DNA of 35,473 nucleotides from Moraxellaceae bacterium (GCA_031119205.1 JAVHYF010000036.1:1-35473); one strand, 5' to 3'. Shown: positions 1 through 8,245, counted from the first letter of the stretch. Notes: generated by a model from the sequence alone, not told the origin. Program-made: numbers and translations.

Positions 1-142
1 CGCCAGCGAACTGGCTTGCCTATGCCTCAACCGAGCACTCACACCTATCGGTTGTCTAATTTTTAAAGAGCGGTACTGCGTTTCTTGCCACTTCTTTTAC
101 TCGTCCCGCGCCGCGCTTTAATTCGCCGCTTCGTTTCGAGAG
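1..142 (-). other. rRNA operon leader (upstream of a 16S gene lying outside the window)
   Basis: Read on the minus strand this is the transcribed leader of an rRNA operon. A consensus-like promoter at 149-176 feeds into it, and a boxA-type antitermination element lies at 60-72. After boxA the minus strand runs through sequence that I recognise as typical of betaproteobacterial rRNA leaders and spacers (GTGTGAGTGCTCGG near 38-51). The start near 142 is estimated from the -10 box. The 16S gene itself would begin left of position 1 and is not visible. The leader has no open reading frame of note. Confidence 0.8.
60..72 (-). promoter_or_regulatory. boxA antitermination element
   Basis: On the minus strand this reads CGCTCTTTAAAAA, one or two bases from the classical boxA TGCTCTTTAACAA. 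In the transcript it is bound by NusB/S10 and the Nus complex, which protects rRNA transcripts from Rho. Its position about 70-80 nt after the predicted start of transcription fits an rRNA leader. Confidence 0.85.
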
Positions 143-148
143 GTGCGC

Positions 149-176
149 ATTCTACATAGCCTGTTCAGGCCGTCAA
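149..176 (-). promoter_or_regulatory. rRNA operon sigma70 promoter
   Basis: On the minus strand the -35 box TTGACG (171-176) and the -10 box TAGAAT (149-154) are separated by 16 bp, the short spacer common at rRNA P1 promoters. A GC-rich discriminator (GCGCAC) follows the -10 box, as expected for a promoter under growth-rate and ppGpp control. An A/T run at 189-193 (T-tract on the template sense used) could belong to an UP element. Together with boxA downstream this makes the assignment strong. Confidence 0.85.
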
Positions 177-214
177 GCGATCTGATCGAAAAAGTTGATG
201 AGATTCTCGCGACC

Positions 215-247
215 AGAAAAACGCCGGCATGAAAGCCGGCGCTTTTC
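215..247 (-). terminator. Rho-independent terminator of the 272-3490 gene
   Basis: A perfect 7-bp GC stem (222-228 with 235-241, CGCCGGC/GCCGGCG) with a 6-nt loop is followed on the minus strand by a T run (GTTTTTC). It lies 30 bp after the stop codon of the large fusion gene and insulates it from the rRNA promoter. Confidence 0.85.
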
Positions 248-271
248 ATTGCTCCATCAAGCAGATAGACG

Positions 272-3200
272 TCAGCCGAAGTCCTTCTCCCCTTGGATCA
301 CTGCCGGATAGCCGGTCATCGCGCGCGAGGTCTGCATGCCCGCCATCGTCGCAGCCTCGACGCAACCGGCATTCAGGCCGGTGCGGATCCAGTCGCCCGT
401 CAGGTAGAGGTTGGAGAACCCACTGCCGTTGGTTTCCAGACGAGCCTTGGTGGAGTTCACCACCGACAGCACGTACTGCTCGGAGGGGTCCACGTTGGCG
501 CGCCAGTACTGACTGTTGAAGCGTGCCTCGCCGGAGCCGCCATCCGGATCGACCAGCCAGCCCCACTCGAATTTGCCGGGCTTGCCGACGCCGGCCGCGG
601 CCGGCCATAGCCAGCCCATCTCGCTCGTCATGTTGTTGAGCGCACCGGTCTTCGCGACAGCAGCGACCTCCGCAGGGAAGCCGTGGTTGGACGGCGGCGG
701 CAACTTGCCTTGCGTGAAGGCGCTGCAGAAGTAGGCGCAGTTCTTCGGCTCGTCAGCGCCGGCCGGCCAGTCTTCGCGGCACAGAAGCTGGTCCATCGAT
801 GCCCAGGTGTCATAGGGCTCGGTGAAGCCGGACAGCACGGGCTCCTCGCCGCTCTTGGGTGTGTAGGCCCAGCCGAGGTTCTTCAGCGGCTGGTTGAGCC
901 AAAGCTGGTAAGCCTGCGTCGCCACCGTCTTCACCACATTCGAGGTGCTGGCGAGCGCCGGGCTTTCGGCCAGCAGCTTCGGCGCGATCCATGGCAGCGA
1001 GCCGATGGAGATGCCGAATACCACACGGTCGAAATCCACACCACGCTTCAGCGTGATCTGCGGAAGGGGCTGACCGAAGCTCTGCTGGTACACCTCCGGC
1101 CAGTTGGTCCACATCGATTCCAGATTGATGCCATTGGCCTGCAGCAGCGCGGCCTGCTTGTCGTCGATCTCGCCGTAATTCGGCTCGCTCGGCCAGCAGT
1201 CCAGGCCTTTCACCGTCACGAAGGGGTTGTAGTCATCACCCTTCAGGGCGACCTGCTGGGTCATCAGGATTTCATCGACGGCGCCGTTCTTCGGCACCAT
1301 GTCCTCGACCTTGTGGAAGAAGTGGAATTTCACGCCGCGCTTCTTCAGCACCTCGTACATCGGCGCGAAGATCACGTCGCCCATGCCGGCCTGCATCTTC
1401 CACATGACGCCGCCCTTGTAGAGCAGGCCGATGCGCAGCGTGGCGCGCAGCATGGTGCCGGCCTCCACGTTCGGCTTGCTGAAGTCGCCGTCGACGTAGG
1501 CGAACACCAGGTCGTAGAGCGCGCGCACCGGCGCGGAGTCCACCGTGTATTTCTCGTTGGCACCGTGCTTCTTCAACCAGGCGCGCAGGTCGAGATCGTT
1601 GATGACGTCAAAGGTCTGCGACTTGAACACGCCGTCGCGCACCATGCCCACCAGCGTGGCGACGCCGAGATCCAGCGTGATGAACAGGCGGCGCAGTTCG
1701 TCGTTGGTGTCCAGCAGGTCGCCGACGCGGGCATACACAAGCCGGCGCATCACCTCCAGCGCGTCGGCGGCCAGTTCGAACTGCACCTGATCGCTGCGCA
1801 GGTGCGCGGCCTTGAAGCTCCCCACCAGTGCCTCGGCACGGGTGGACAGACGCGCAACGTCTTCGCCGAATTCACTCAGCACCTTGATCGCCACGTCCTC
1901 GGCACGCTCGACCACCTCCTCCTTCACCTCGGCCACCACCTTGTTGAAGAGGTTGCCCAGCAAGCCGCGCGGCACCGGGCCGGACGGACGCGGGTTGGCC
2001 TGCACCGTCGAATGGGCCTGCAACTCGCCGAGGATCTTCTTGATCCACGCGTAGGCCGCCACGGCGGCGTCCCACATGTTCAGCACTTCCTCACCGTCGC
2101 CGGGCGTGCCGGGCAACAACGGGAAGTCGACCGGCCAGGTCTTCCAGTCGCCGTCGATGAACTCGGTGACCGCCGTGAAACTATGTGGCTTGAAGGCTTC
2201 GTCCCAGGTCGCCAGCGGCGCGCCGGGCGGACGGCCGAGTTCGCCGTACACCTTCTGGATCGCGTTGAAGGCGTTCTCGTAGAAGCCGAACCAGATGTGC
2301 AGGCCATGCTCCTCGATGCGCTGGCCGTACTTCGCGTTGCGACCGCTGGCGCCCTTGCCACCCAGGCGCCAGCCAAGCTGGTACAGCGAGATATCGTATT
2401 TGCTCTGCCAGCCCGGCTGGTCGGTCAGGTAGAAGGCGGTGATCATCGAGCCGACACCGCCACCAAGGATGGCGATCTTCTCCGGCTCGATCACCGAGTT
2501 GTTGTACAGCTCCTGCGCCTGCTGGACGGTGAAGTCGAAGTACAGGTTGATCGGCATGATGGCGTCCTGCGCGCCAAGCTCCAGGCCGAGTGTCTGTGCC
2601 AGCGGGAAGCTGGCGTTGTCGTGCAGGTTGAGGCTGTAGCTGCCACCCAGCAGCGCCGCGCTGTGCAGCTTGTTCACCGTCGCGGGCGCGATGGTGATGG
2701 CCTGGTACACCGCGCGGTCTCCGGTGCCGTCGGGCAGTTGCTTCAGGAAAATCTGCGCGAGCTGCTCGGACAGCAGCTGCTTCATCACGTCGCGCACGCC
2801 GGCTTCGTCGAGTGAGAAGAAGCCCGGCGAGGACATCAGCACCTTGAGGCCCTCTTCCATGAACTCGACGAACTCGCCGATCGGCGTGTCCGGCGCCTTG
2901 CTGGTCTGCGTTACCTCCAGCAAGGGGTTCCATGCAAGTTGGGTTTCCGGCGAAAAGGGCTGGAAGCTCTTCACCGCCAGGGTCAGCTTCTCCGCCGGCT
3001 GGCCGACGTCCGGCATCGTGTACTGGCAGTCGTACTTGGGGTAACCGTACAGCTCGCGCCCGTTGATGAGCGCCATGGTGTCATCCACCCAGATGTGCAT
3101 CGGGTAGAAGAACACGCGATCGATCTTCGTCTGTCCCTTCTCTTCCACCTCGCGACCGACGATCACCCAGGTGACGATATCCGTCTCCTTGATCCAGCCC

Positions 3201-3490
3201 TTGTCACGGTCCACCGGCCGCTCGGAGAAGGCATGGCTGATGCGCGTGAAGCTCAGCAGCACGTAAGGGGTCAGCACGCGGAAACGGGCGCGTCCACCGG
3301 AACCCGCGCTCAGCGTCGCATCCACCGAGCGCTGCAGGCAGTCCGTCTTGCCCTTCACGAAGAAGCCGTACAGGTTGGCCTGCTGCAGCACCAGCGGCGA
3401 GTGCATCAGCACGGCGCCCGGCGGGTAGATGTAGGGCGGACGGTTCGGGGTTTCCGGACTAGGTGTTGCGGGCGTGCTTTCCTGGCTCAT
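272..3490 (-). CDS. Acetoacetate decarboxylase-like / FAD-dependent oxidoreductase fusion protein
   Basis: A 1072-residue protein with two recognisable parts. Roughly residues 15-280 resemble the acetoacetate decarboxylase (ADC) fold, with a GRELYGYPK segment near residues 144-152, similar to the lysine-bearing stretch of ADC enzymes. From about residue 338 a dinucleotide-binding motif begins (AILGGGVGSM), followed by an arginine/glycine-rich LGWRLGGKGASGRN segment typical of the amine oxidase/phytoene desaturase superfamily. The C-terminus has YLTGDWIRTGLNAGCVEAA, the second FAD-contact motif of that superfamily. The likely role is oxidation or desaturation of a lipid-like or isoprenoid substrate; the substrate is unknown. 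The start at 3490 is preferred over 3523 because GAGGA lies 6-7 nt upstream of it. It is divergent from the amidohydrolase gene and has its own terminator. No signal peptide is visible. Confidence 0.75.
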   Translation of the reverse strand: MSQESTPATPSPETPNRPPYIYPPGAVLMHSPLVLQQANLYGFFVKGKTDCLQRSVDATLSAGSGGRARFRVLTPYVLLSFTRISHAFSERPVDRDKGWIKETDIVTWVIVGREVEEKGQTKIDRVFFYPMHIWVDDTMALINGRELYGYPKYDCQYTMPDVGQPAEKLTLAVKSFQPFSPETQLAWNPLLEVTQTSKAPDTPIGEFVEFMEEGLKVLMSSPGFFSLDEAGVRDVMKQLLSEQLAQIFLKQLPDGTGDRAVYQAITIAPATVNKLHSAALLGGSYSLNLHDNASFPLAQTLGLELGAQDAIMPINLYFDFTVQQAQELYNNSVIEPEKIAILGGGVGSMITAFYLTDQPGWQSKYDISLYQLGWRLGGKGASGRNAKYGQRIEEHGLHIWFGFYENAFNAIQKVYGELGRPPGAPLATWDEAFKPHSFTAVTEFIDGDWKTWPVDFPLLPGTPGDGEEVLNMWDAAVAAYAWIKKILGELQAHSTVQANPRPSGPVPRGLLGNLFNKVVAEVKEEVVERAEDVAIKVLSEFGEDVARLSTRAEALVGSFKAAHLRSDQVQFELAADALEVMRRLVYARVGDLLDTNDELRRLFITLDLGVATLVGMVRDGVFKSQTFDVINDLDLRAWLKKHGANEKYTVDSAPVRALYDLVFAYVDGDFSKPNVEAGTMLRATLRIGLLYKGGVMWKMQAGMGDVIFAPMYEVLKKRGVKFHFFHKVEDMVPKNGAVDEILMTQQVALKGDDYNPFVTVKGLDCWPSEPNYGEIDDKQAALLQANGINLESMWTNWPEVYQQSFGQPLPQITLKRGVDFDRVVFGISIGSLPWIAPKLLAESPALASTSNVVKTVATQAYQLWLNQPLKNLGWAYTPKSGEEPVLSGFTEPYDTWASMDQLLCREDWPAGADEPKNCAYFCSAFTQGKLPPPSNHGFPAEVAAVAKTGALNNMTSEMGWLWPAAAGVGKPGKFEWGWLVDPDGGSGEARFNSQYWRANVDPSEQYVLSVVNSTKARLETNGSGFSNLYLTGDWIRTGLNAGCVEAATMAGMQTSRAMTGYPAVIQGEKDFG

Positions 3491-3679
3491 GCTTTCCTCA
3501 TCCTCATGGCGTTGAACGGGCAATCAAGGCGATCCGGGCAAGACAGCGCGCTGCGCCGGGGCGCAGGTTCGCGGGTGCCGTGATTCTGCATGGCTTTGAG
3601 GGAATTGTGAGAAATCGAAAACAAGGCAAAACTGGCGGCTATCCCGCCTCGATGATATTTCCCGGAGAGACACCCCACC

Positions 3680-4570
3680 ATGACCGCCGCATTACGCGTC
3701 CGCCGCACTGCCCTCGCCACCCTCGTGATGCTGGCGACCGGTCTGACCAGTCCGGCCCATGCCCAGAGTCCGGTCCAGAACCCGGCCGCGATGACGATGC
3801 CGATCTTCGACGCCCACCTGCACTACAACTGGGAACCGACCGCCCACTTCCCGCTGGACAAGGTGCTGAAGACCTTCGCCGACAACAATGTGCGCGGCAT
3901 CCTGGCCACCAGCCGGCCAAATGCCGGCACCCACGCGCTGGTCGCCGCGCCCGGCCCGAAGCCTTGGGTCGTGCCTTTCCTGCGGCCCTACCGCATCCGA
4001 GCCGACATCGGTACCTGGTACGGCGACCGCCAGACCATGAAGCTGATCGAGGAGGAATTTCCGCGCGGCTACTACAAGGGCATCGGCGAATTCCACCTGC
4101 ACGGCTTCGCCGCAAAAAGCGACGTAGTACGTGACGTGGTGTTGTTCGCCAAGAAGCACAAGTTGATGCTGCACGCCCACAGCGACGTGGTGGCCATCGA
4201 GGAACTGTTCGCCGTCGACCCGCAGGCACGCATCATCTGGGCGCACACCGGCTTCACCGAGCCGGCCGACAAGGTTGCGGAAATGTTGCAACGCTATCCG
4301 GGCCTGACGGCCGAGCTGTCCTACCGCGGCGGCATTACAGGCGCCAGTGGCGTCACGGCAGAATGGAAGCGCCTGTTCCAGCGCTACCCCGATCGCTTCC
4401 TGCTCGGCTCCGACACCTGGATCAACGAGCGCTGGGACGAGTACCCGAACATCATCGGGCAATACCGGGAATGGCTGGCAGACCTCCCCCCCGCCGTGGC
4501 GGAACAGATTGCCTGGAAGAACGCCGAACGCCTGTTCGGCCCGGCGCCGACCGGCAATACGAAGCCCTGA
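3680..4570 (+). CDS. Secreted amidohydrolase-family (TIM-barrel) hydrolase
   Basis: A 296-residue protein beginning with a cleavable signal peptide (basic MTAALRVRR, hydrophobic core, AHA-Q at about residues 27-29). The mature part begins with an HxH metal motif (FDAHLHYN, about residues 43-50), and further on has HAHSD, WAHTGF and LLGSDTW, the usual order of metal and catalytic ligands in amidohydrolase-2 type TIM-barrel enzymes. It should act in the periplasm on an unknown amide, ester or carboxylate substrate. A purine-rich GGAGAGA lies about 10 nt before the ATG. It is transcribed divergently from the ADC/oxidoreductase fusion with 189 bp between them, so shared regulation is possible but not shown. 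Confidence 0.8.
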   Translation: MTAALRVRRTALATLVMLATGLTSPAHAQSPVQNPAAMTMPIFDAHLHYNWEPTAHFPLDKVLKTFADNNVRGILATSRPNAGTHALVAAPGPKPWVVPFLRPYRIRADIGTWYGDRQTMKLIEEEFPRGYYKGIGEFHLHGFAAKSDVVRDVVLFAKKHKLMLHAHSDVVAIEELFAVDPQARIIWAHTGFTEPADKVAEMLQRYPGLTAELSYRGGITGASGVTAEWKRLFQRYPDRFLLGSDTWINERWDEYPNIIGQYREWLADLPPAVAEQIAWKNAERLFGPAPTGNTKP

Positions 4571-4600
4571 GCATCCGAGCTCACCGGAGGAAAGAGGAAA

Positions 4601-4628
4601 AGAAAGGGCCGCGAATGCGGCCCTTTGC
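4601..4628 (-). terminator. Terminator between convergent amidohydrolase and OmpA-like genes
   Basis: A 10-bp perfect stem (4603-4612 with 4617-4626, AAAGGGCCGC/GCGGCCCTTT) with a GAAT loop. On the minus strand it is followed by a T-rich stretch (TTTCTTTTCC), so it mainly ends the OmpA-like gene; it may also work for the plus-strand gene. Confidence 0.8.
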
Positions 4629-4650
4629 ATGCGTACCGCCAGAGGGCGGC

Positions 4651-5145
4651 TTACTGCACACGCAGTTCCACGCGGCGCGCTTCTGCCGCCTGCCCGTCGC
4701 CCAGCGTGCTCTCCGGCTTGCGCAGTTTCACGCGCTCTTCACCCACGCCTGCCGACAGCAGTACCTGGCGCACGCCCAGGGCGCGTTGCTTGGCCAGTTC
4801 GGCGTTCTGCGCAGCATTGCCGCTGGCGTCGTGGAAACCGGAAACCAGCACGATCAGGGTGGGCTGAGCCGCAGCGACCTCCACCACCTTGGCCAGTTGC
4901 GCCTGACCGTCAGCCGACAGATCTGCCTGGCCGATCTCGTAATACACCTTGACCAGCGCCTCTCCCACGGGGGCGATGTCGACCTCTTCGATCACCACCT
5001 CCACGGCTTGCGGTGCGTCGGAGGCCGTGTGAGAGCCTGCGCTCAGCACGGCAAAAGTGATCGTGCCGACGACCACGGCCGCGACGATCAGGCCAATGAA
5101 GGTGAGGGCTACGCGCGTGTTGTCATCATCGTCCTGGCTGCTCAT
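4651..5145 (-). CDS. OmpA-family protein with N-terminal membrane anchor
   Basis: A 164-residue protein with an acidic N-terminus (SSQDDDDN), one transmembrane helix at about residues 12-34, and a C-terminal OmpA-like domain (about 60-163). The domain shows the expected GFHDASGN...NAELAKQRA pattern, whose Asp and Arg bind diaminopimelate in peptidoglycan-binding OmpA domains. The usual phenylalanine-rich first strand is replaced by KVYYEIGQADLS. The protein probably spans the inner membrane with the OmpA domain in the periplasm, tethering something to the cell wall. GGGGGAGAG-type purines (GGGGAGAGTTTC) precede the ATG. It is monocistronic between two plus-strand genes. Confidence 0.85.
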   Translation of the reverse strand: MSSQDDDDNTRVALTFIGLIVAAVVVGTITFAVLSAGSHTASDAPQAVEVVIEEVDIAPVGEALVKVYYEIGQADLSADGQAQLAKVVEVAAAQPTLIVLVSGFHDASGNAAQNAELAKQRALGVRQVLLSAGVGEERVKLRKPESTLGDGQAAEARRVELRVQ

Positions 5146-5313
5146 GAAACTCTCCCCCTTGCTGGATGTGGAAGGCAGGAGAATACGCCTATGGCATCCG
5201 CCTTTGAATCACAATCTGGAGACACCTTGCCGGGTCGCCAGCGGGAAAATGCGCAATCCCGATCAAAGCCCCTGCGCGAGGATGGCCCTGCAGGAAACCA
5301 CCACCGGGACACC

Positions 5314-6168
5314 ATGAAGACCGCTACCCGAGAACGCCACGGCGAACGCATCGAACGCGCAGTGCGCTGGCTCACCCGCCACCTGGATGCCGACATCGAC
5401 CTCCATCGGCTGGCGGAGGAAGCTGCACTGTCGCCCTACCACTTCCATCGCGTGTATCGCGCGCACATGGGTGAGACGGTGCAGCAGACGCTGAGCCGCT
5501 TGCGCCTGCACCGTGCCGCCGGACGCCTGCTGGAAGGGTCGCGGGCGATCGCGGTGATCGCCACCGAGGCGGGCTTCGGCAGCGTGCAGGCCTTCAACCG
5601 CGCGTTCCGCGCGGCCTATGGCCTGCCCCCGGCAGCGTTCCGTGGGCGCCGGCTGGTGGAATTTCCTGCGCTGCCATCCCTCAACCGTCAGGAGAACACC
5701 ATGTACACAGTCCGCATCGAGCACCGCGCCAGCCTCCCCGTCGTCGCGCTGGCCCACCAGGGTGACTACCAGCAGATCGGCCTCAGCTTCGAACGACTTG
5801 CCGCCTGGGCGGGCGGCAAGGGCCTGCTGGGTCCGCAGACCCGTTCCTTCGGCATCTACTACGACGACCCGGAATCCGTGCCAGCCAGGGACCTGCGCTC
5901 CGAAGCCTGCATCACCGCCCCGACCGGCTTCCAGGCAGAAGGAGATTACCGGCCGCTGCAGACACCCGGTGGCCGCTGCGCCGTGCTGGAGTTCACCGGC
6001 CCTTATGCCGAATTGCACAAGGCCTACGCCTGGCTGTTCGGCGAGTGGCTACCGGCCAGCGGTGAAGAGCCGGGCAATGCGCCGGCCTTCGAGGAGTACC
6101 TGAACGAGTGCTCCGAAGTCCCACCGGCCATGTTACGGACGGCCATCTGCATTCCACTTGCTGACTGA
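5314..6168 (+). CDS. AraC-family regulator with GyrI-like effector domain
   Basis: A 284-residue protein. Residues 10-110 hold the two helix-turn-helix units of AraC/XylS regulators (LAEEAALSPYHFHRVYRA, then IAVIATEAGFGSVQAFNRAFR with the conserved GF.S...F.R.F pattern). Residues 130-284 form a GyrI-like (Rob C-terminal/SbmC) domain, which in relatives binds hydrophobic small molecules. The order DNA-binding first, ligand domain second is as in Rob. The ATG at 5314 is the only good start that keeps the first helix-turn-helix; its ribosome-binding site is weak (AGGAA 18 nt away). Inside the gene a strong AGGAG sits 6 nt before Met130, which may start a second, shorter product (see findings). 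No target gene is obvious nearby. Confidence 0.87.
   Translation: MKTATRERHGERIERAVRWLTRHLDADIDLHRLAEEAALSPYHFHRVYRAHMGETVQQTLSRLRLHRAAGRLLEGSRAIAVIATEAGFGSVQAFNRAFRAAYGLPPAAFRGRRLVEFPALPSLNRQENTMYTVRIEHRASLPVVALAHQGDYQQIGLSFERLAAWAGGKGLLGPQTRSFGIYYDDPESVPARDLRSEACITAPTGFQAEGDYRPLQTPGGRCAVLEFTGPYAELHKAYAWLFGEWLPASGEEPGNAPAFEEYLNECSEVPPAMLRTAICIPLAD
5690..5703 (+). promoter_or_regulatory. Internal Shine-Dalgarno and ATG at the domain boundary of the AraC-GyrI gene
   Basis: AGGAG (5690-5694), six bases, then an in-frame ATG at 5701. Translation from here would give a 155-residue stand-alone GyrI-like protein, close to the usual size of free GyrI/SbmC. The spacing is optimal, better than that of the gene's own start. 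Codon content alone could also create this site by chance. Confidence 0.4.
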
Positions 6169-6184
6169 ACAGCGCACCTGAGCC

Positions 6185-6210
6185 AGCCCCCCGGGCACGC
6201 CGAGGGGCTT
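6185..6210 (+). terminator. Weak hairpin between convergent AraC-GyrI and TTC38-like genes
   Basis: AGCCCC (6185-6190) can pair with GGGGCT (6204-6209) around a GC-rich loop that may pair further. There is no T run on either side, so this is only a possible terminator for either convergent gene. Confidence 0.3.
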
Positions 6211-6228
6211 CGCCATCACAAGCAGCGC

Positions 6229-7575
6229 TCAGAGCGCCACCTGAACCCTGGCACTGGCGATGCGAGTCGCCAGACGCCAGCTCCATTCGGTGGGTTTCAG
6301 GCGCACGCGCTCGGCCAGATAGTGCTCGGCGCGCGACAAGTCACGGGAGCGAATGGCGGCCTCGATCAGCGTCAGCGACAACAGGTCACGCTGCGCGTTG
6401 CTGCCGCCGAAACGATGCGCCTGGTCACGCACCCGCGCGATGCGCGTGATGGCCTGCGCATGCTGCCCGCGCGCAAACGCCAGCATGCCCTCGGCCAACG
6501 GCAGGCCGACCTCGCTGGTCATCATGGCGTTGAGGCTCGTGGTGCCGACAGCCGCCTCGCGCATCTGCGCCAGCAAGCGTTCGATCGCGTGACCGCGTCC
6601 GCAGGCCGCAAAGCTCAGCATGGCGTGCAGGTCGTTGAAGGCGTAGTGCCCGCGCTCCACGTCCAGCTTGCCCTGCCAGATATCGGCCACCCGCTCGAAG
6701 CGATCGCCGATGTCCACGCCCTCCAGGCGCAAGCGCCACAGCATCGCAGTGGCATCCACCAGCACCAGCAGCATGTCGGCCTGCGGGCCCAGGATGCGCT
6801 GGTCGACGATTTCCAGCACCGCGGCATGCTCGCCACGGTCCAGGTGGAACAGCGCGAGATGCCACCAGTTGTGGGGCGCGAAGCCATTGTCCGGTTTCGC
6901 CCAGTCGGCCTCGCGGCCACGCAGCCATTCCACACCTTCGTCGATGCGCCCCTGCATCTCCATCACGTGGGCCACGGCATGCACCGACCAGCCATCGGCG
7001 GGGTCGATCTCCAGCGCACGGCGCGCCAGGCGCTCGGCCTCGGCGTACTCATGACATTCCTCCAGGCCGAAAGCCTGCATGCCCAGCACGCAGGAATAGC
7101 CGGGCATGTCGCTGCGCCAGGCACGCAGGGCACGGGCGACACGGTTGCGCAGGTTCACCGCGTCACCACGGTAGAAGTCCATCAGGTGCGCGATCTGGAT
7201 GCTCAGCGCATCGCAGGGGTGTTCGATCAGCACTTCGTCGAAGACCTCGCAGGCACTCAGCCAGTCACCTGCCGCAAGACGTTCCGCAGCCAGGGTGAGC
7301 CGCTGCTCGCGGGTGGTCGCGTACTTGCGCAGGCTGGCGGCGCGTTTCACCGCATCGCGCACCGCAGGCAGGTAGCGCTGCTCCGAGGTGGTGTACAGCA
7401 CGAAGGCCTTGAACAGATGACCCATGACGAAGTCCGGATCGATGGCGAGCGCACGCTCGATAGTGGCGATCGGGTCACCGCTGTAGTGCTGGAATTCGGC
7501 GAGCGCGGTTTCGTACAGCGCCACTGCGTCACGGCTGGCGGTCGACACCGGCACGCCGCGAAAATCCTTCAACAT
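6229..7575 (-). CDS. TTC38-like tetratricopeptide repeat protein
   Basis: About 448 residues of alpha-helical repeats that resemble the TTC38 family (tetratricopeptide repeat protein 38). Recognisable repeat helices include ALAIDPDFVMGHLFKAFVL, AERLARRALEIDPADGWSVHAVAHVMEMQGR and the NWWHLALFHLDRG segment characteristic of this family. It has no signal peptide and is probably a soluble scaffold; no enzymatic role is known for it. Possible starts are 7641, 7581 and 7575. AGGGGA is directly next to the ATG at 7581 but 6-7 nt from the ATG at 7575, and nothing like a ribosome-binding site precedes 7641, so 7575 is preferred. It is convergent with the AraC-GyrI gene. Confidence 0.8.
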   Translation of the reverse strand: MLKDFRGVPVSTASRDAVALYETALAEFQHYSGDPIATIERALAIDPDFVMGHLFKAFVLYTTSEQRYLPAVRDAVKRAASLRKYATTREQRLTLAAERLAAGDWLSACEVFDEVLIEHPCDALSIQIAHLMDFYRGDAVNLRNRVARALRAWRSDMPGYSCVLGMQAFGLEECHEYAEAERLARRALEIDPADGWSVHAVAHVMEMQGRIDEGVEWLRGREADWAKPDNGFAPHNWWHLALFHLDRGEHAAVLEIVDQRILGPQADMLLVLVDATAMLWRLRLEGVDIGDRFERVADIWQGKLDVERGHYAFNDLHAMLSFAACGRGHAIERLLAQMREAAVGTTSLNAMMTSEVGLPLAEGMLAFARGQHAQAITRIARVRDQAHRFGGSNAQRDLLSLTLIEAAIRSRDLSRAEHYLAERVRLKPTEWSWRLATRIASARVQVAL

Positions 7576-7671
7576 TCTCATTCCCCTGGCAGGTTCTGTC
7601 GCGCCCACCGTGGCCTTGCCAGCGGTGGGCGGATCGTTCATTCGTTCTGGATGTTCGGTATTGCTGAACAG

Positions 7672-7698
7672 GCCGGGCGGCAGGACCGCCGCCCCGGC
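7672..7698 (-). terminator. GC-rich hairpin after the COG4315-type gene
   Basis: GCCGGGCGGC (7672-7681) pairs with GCCGCCCCGGC (7688-7698) with one bulged base. It lies about 50 bp after the stop of the minus-strand gene ending at 7747. It lacks a T run, so it may be a 3'-stabilising hairpin or a Rho-assisted end rather than an intrinsic terminator. Confidence 0.35.
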
Positions 7699-7746
7699 AG
7701 GCAGGCAAGACTCACAGCCGTACTTCAGCGGCTGCTCAGCTGGCTA

Positions 7747-8184
7747 TCAATAGCCGTATTCACTGCGGCCGTATTCACTGCGCGAGCTGGCGGCATAGCC
7801 GCTGCCGGATGCGGCCGCGGCCTTCTTGTCGCCGCGCAGCACGTGCCACACACCACCCTGGTTGTCGCCGGTGATGTCGCCCGGCTTCGCGTCACCGACG
7901 TAAAAGTACAGCGGCATGCCCTTCCAGGCCCACTGCTGGCTGCCGTCGTCGCGACGCACGATGCTGAAGTCACCGCCGGCCAGCGCGGGGTTGGCGACCA
8001 CGAAGGGCGGCCAGGCCGCCGCGCAGCCGCCGTTGCAGGAGCTGCGGCCAGTGCTGTCCTTGTCGAAGGTGTAGAGCGTGCGTCCATCCTTGCTGGCGAG
8101 AACGCCGTTCTTCTCGACAGTGGGATTGGCCTGGGCGGCGGTGACGATGCTCAGCAGGGCGGTGGTGATGAGGATGTGCTTCAT
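7747..8184 (-). CDS. Secreted COG4315-type repeat protein (putative lipoprotein_15 family)
   Basis: A 145-residue protein with a signal peptide (MKHILITTALLSIVTAAQA). Two copies of the family's repeat follow: GRTLYTFDKD...SCNGGCAAAWPPF (about residues 34-61) and a second unit with WAWKGMPLYFYVGDAKPGD...GVWHV. This matches a group of small periplasmic or surface proteins of unknown function in which two cysteines (SCNGGC) are conserved. The C-terminus is a low-complexity Ser/Tyr/Gly tail with a repeated SEYGR unit. The start at 8184 has GGAGAA 7 nt upstream; the reading frame continues upstream but the signal peptide settles the start. Family members often sit beside ECF sigma factors, as here (the sigma/anti-sigma pair is just upstream), which suggests control by that sigma factor. 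Confidence 0.85.
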   Translation of the reverse strand: MKHILITTALLSIVTAAQANPTVEKNGVLASKDGRTLYTFDKDSTGRSSCNGGCAAAWPPFVVANPALAGGDFSIVRRDDGSQQWAWKGMPLYFYVGDAKPGDITGDNQGGVWHVLRGDKKAAAASGSGYAASSRSEYGRSEYGY

Positions 8185-8245
8185 GATGGTTCTCCGTAGT
8201 GTGTGGATCGAGGTCTGCGGACTGGCATCAGCCCGGCGATGACAC

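Noticed and set aside
683-2815. A 710-codon open frame on the plus strand
   Set aside because: It is wholly inside the fusion gene on the opposite strand. Its product is a low-information run of His, Gln, Arg and Val typical of an antisense frame in GC-rich DNA, with no domain motif.
6322-8199. A 625-codon open frame on the plus strand
   Set aside because: It is antisense to both the TTC38-like and COG4315-type genes, whose motifs, ribosome-binding site and signal peptide support the minus strand.
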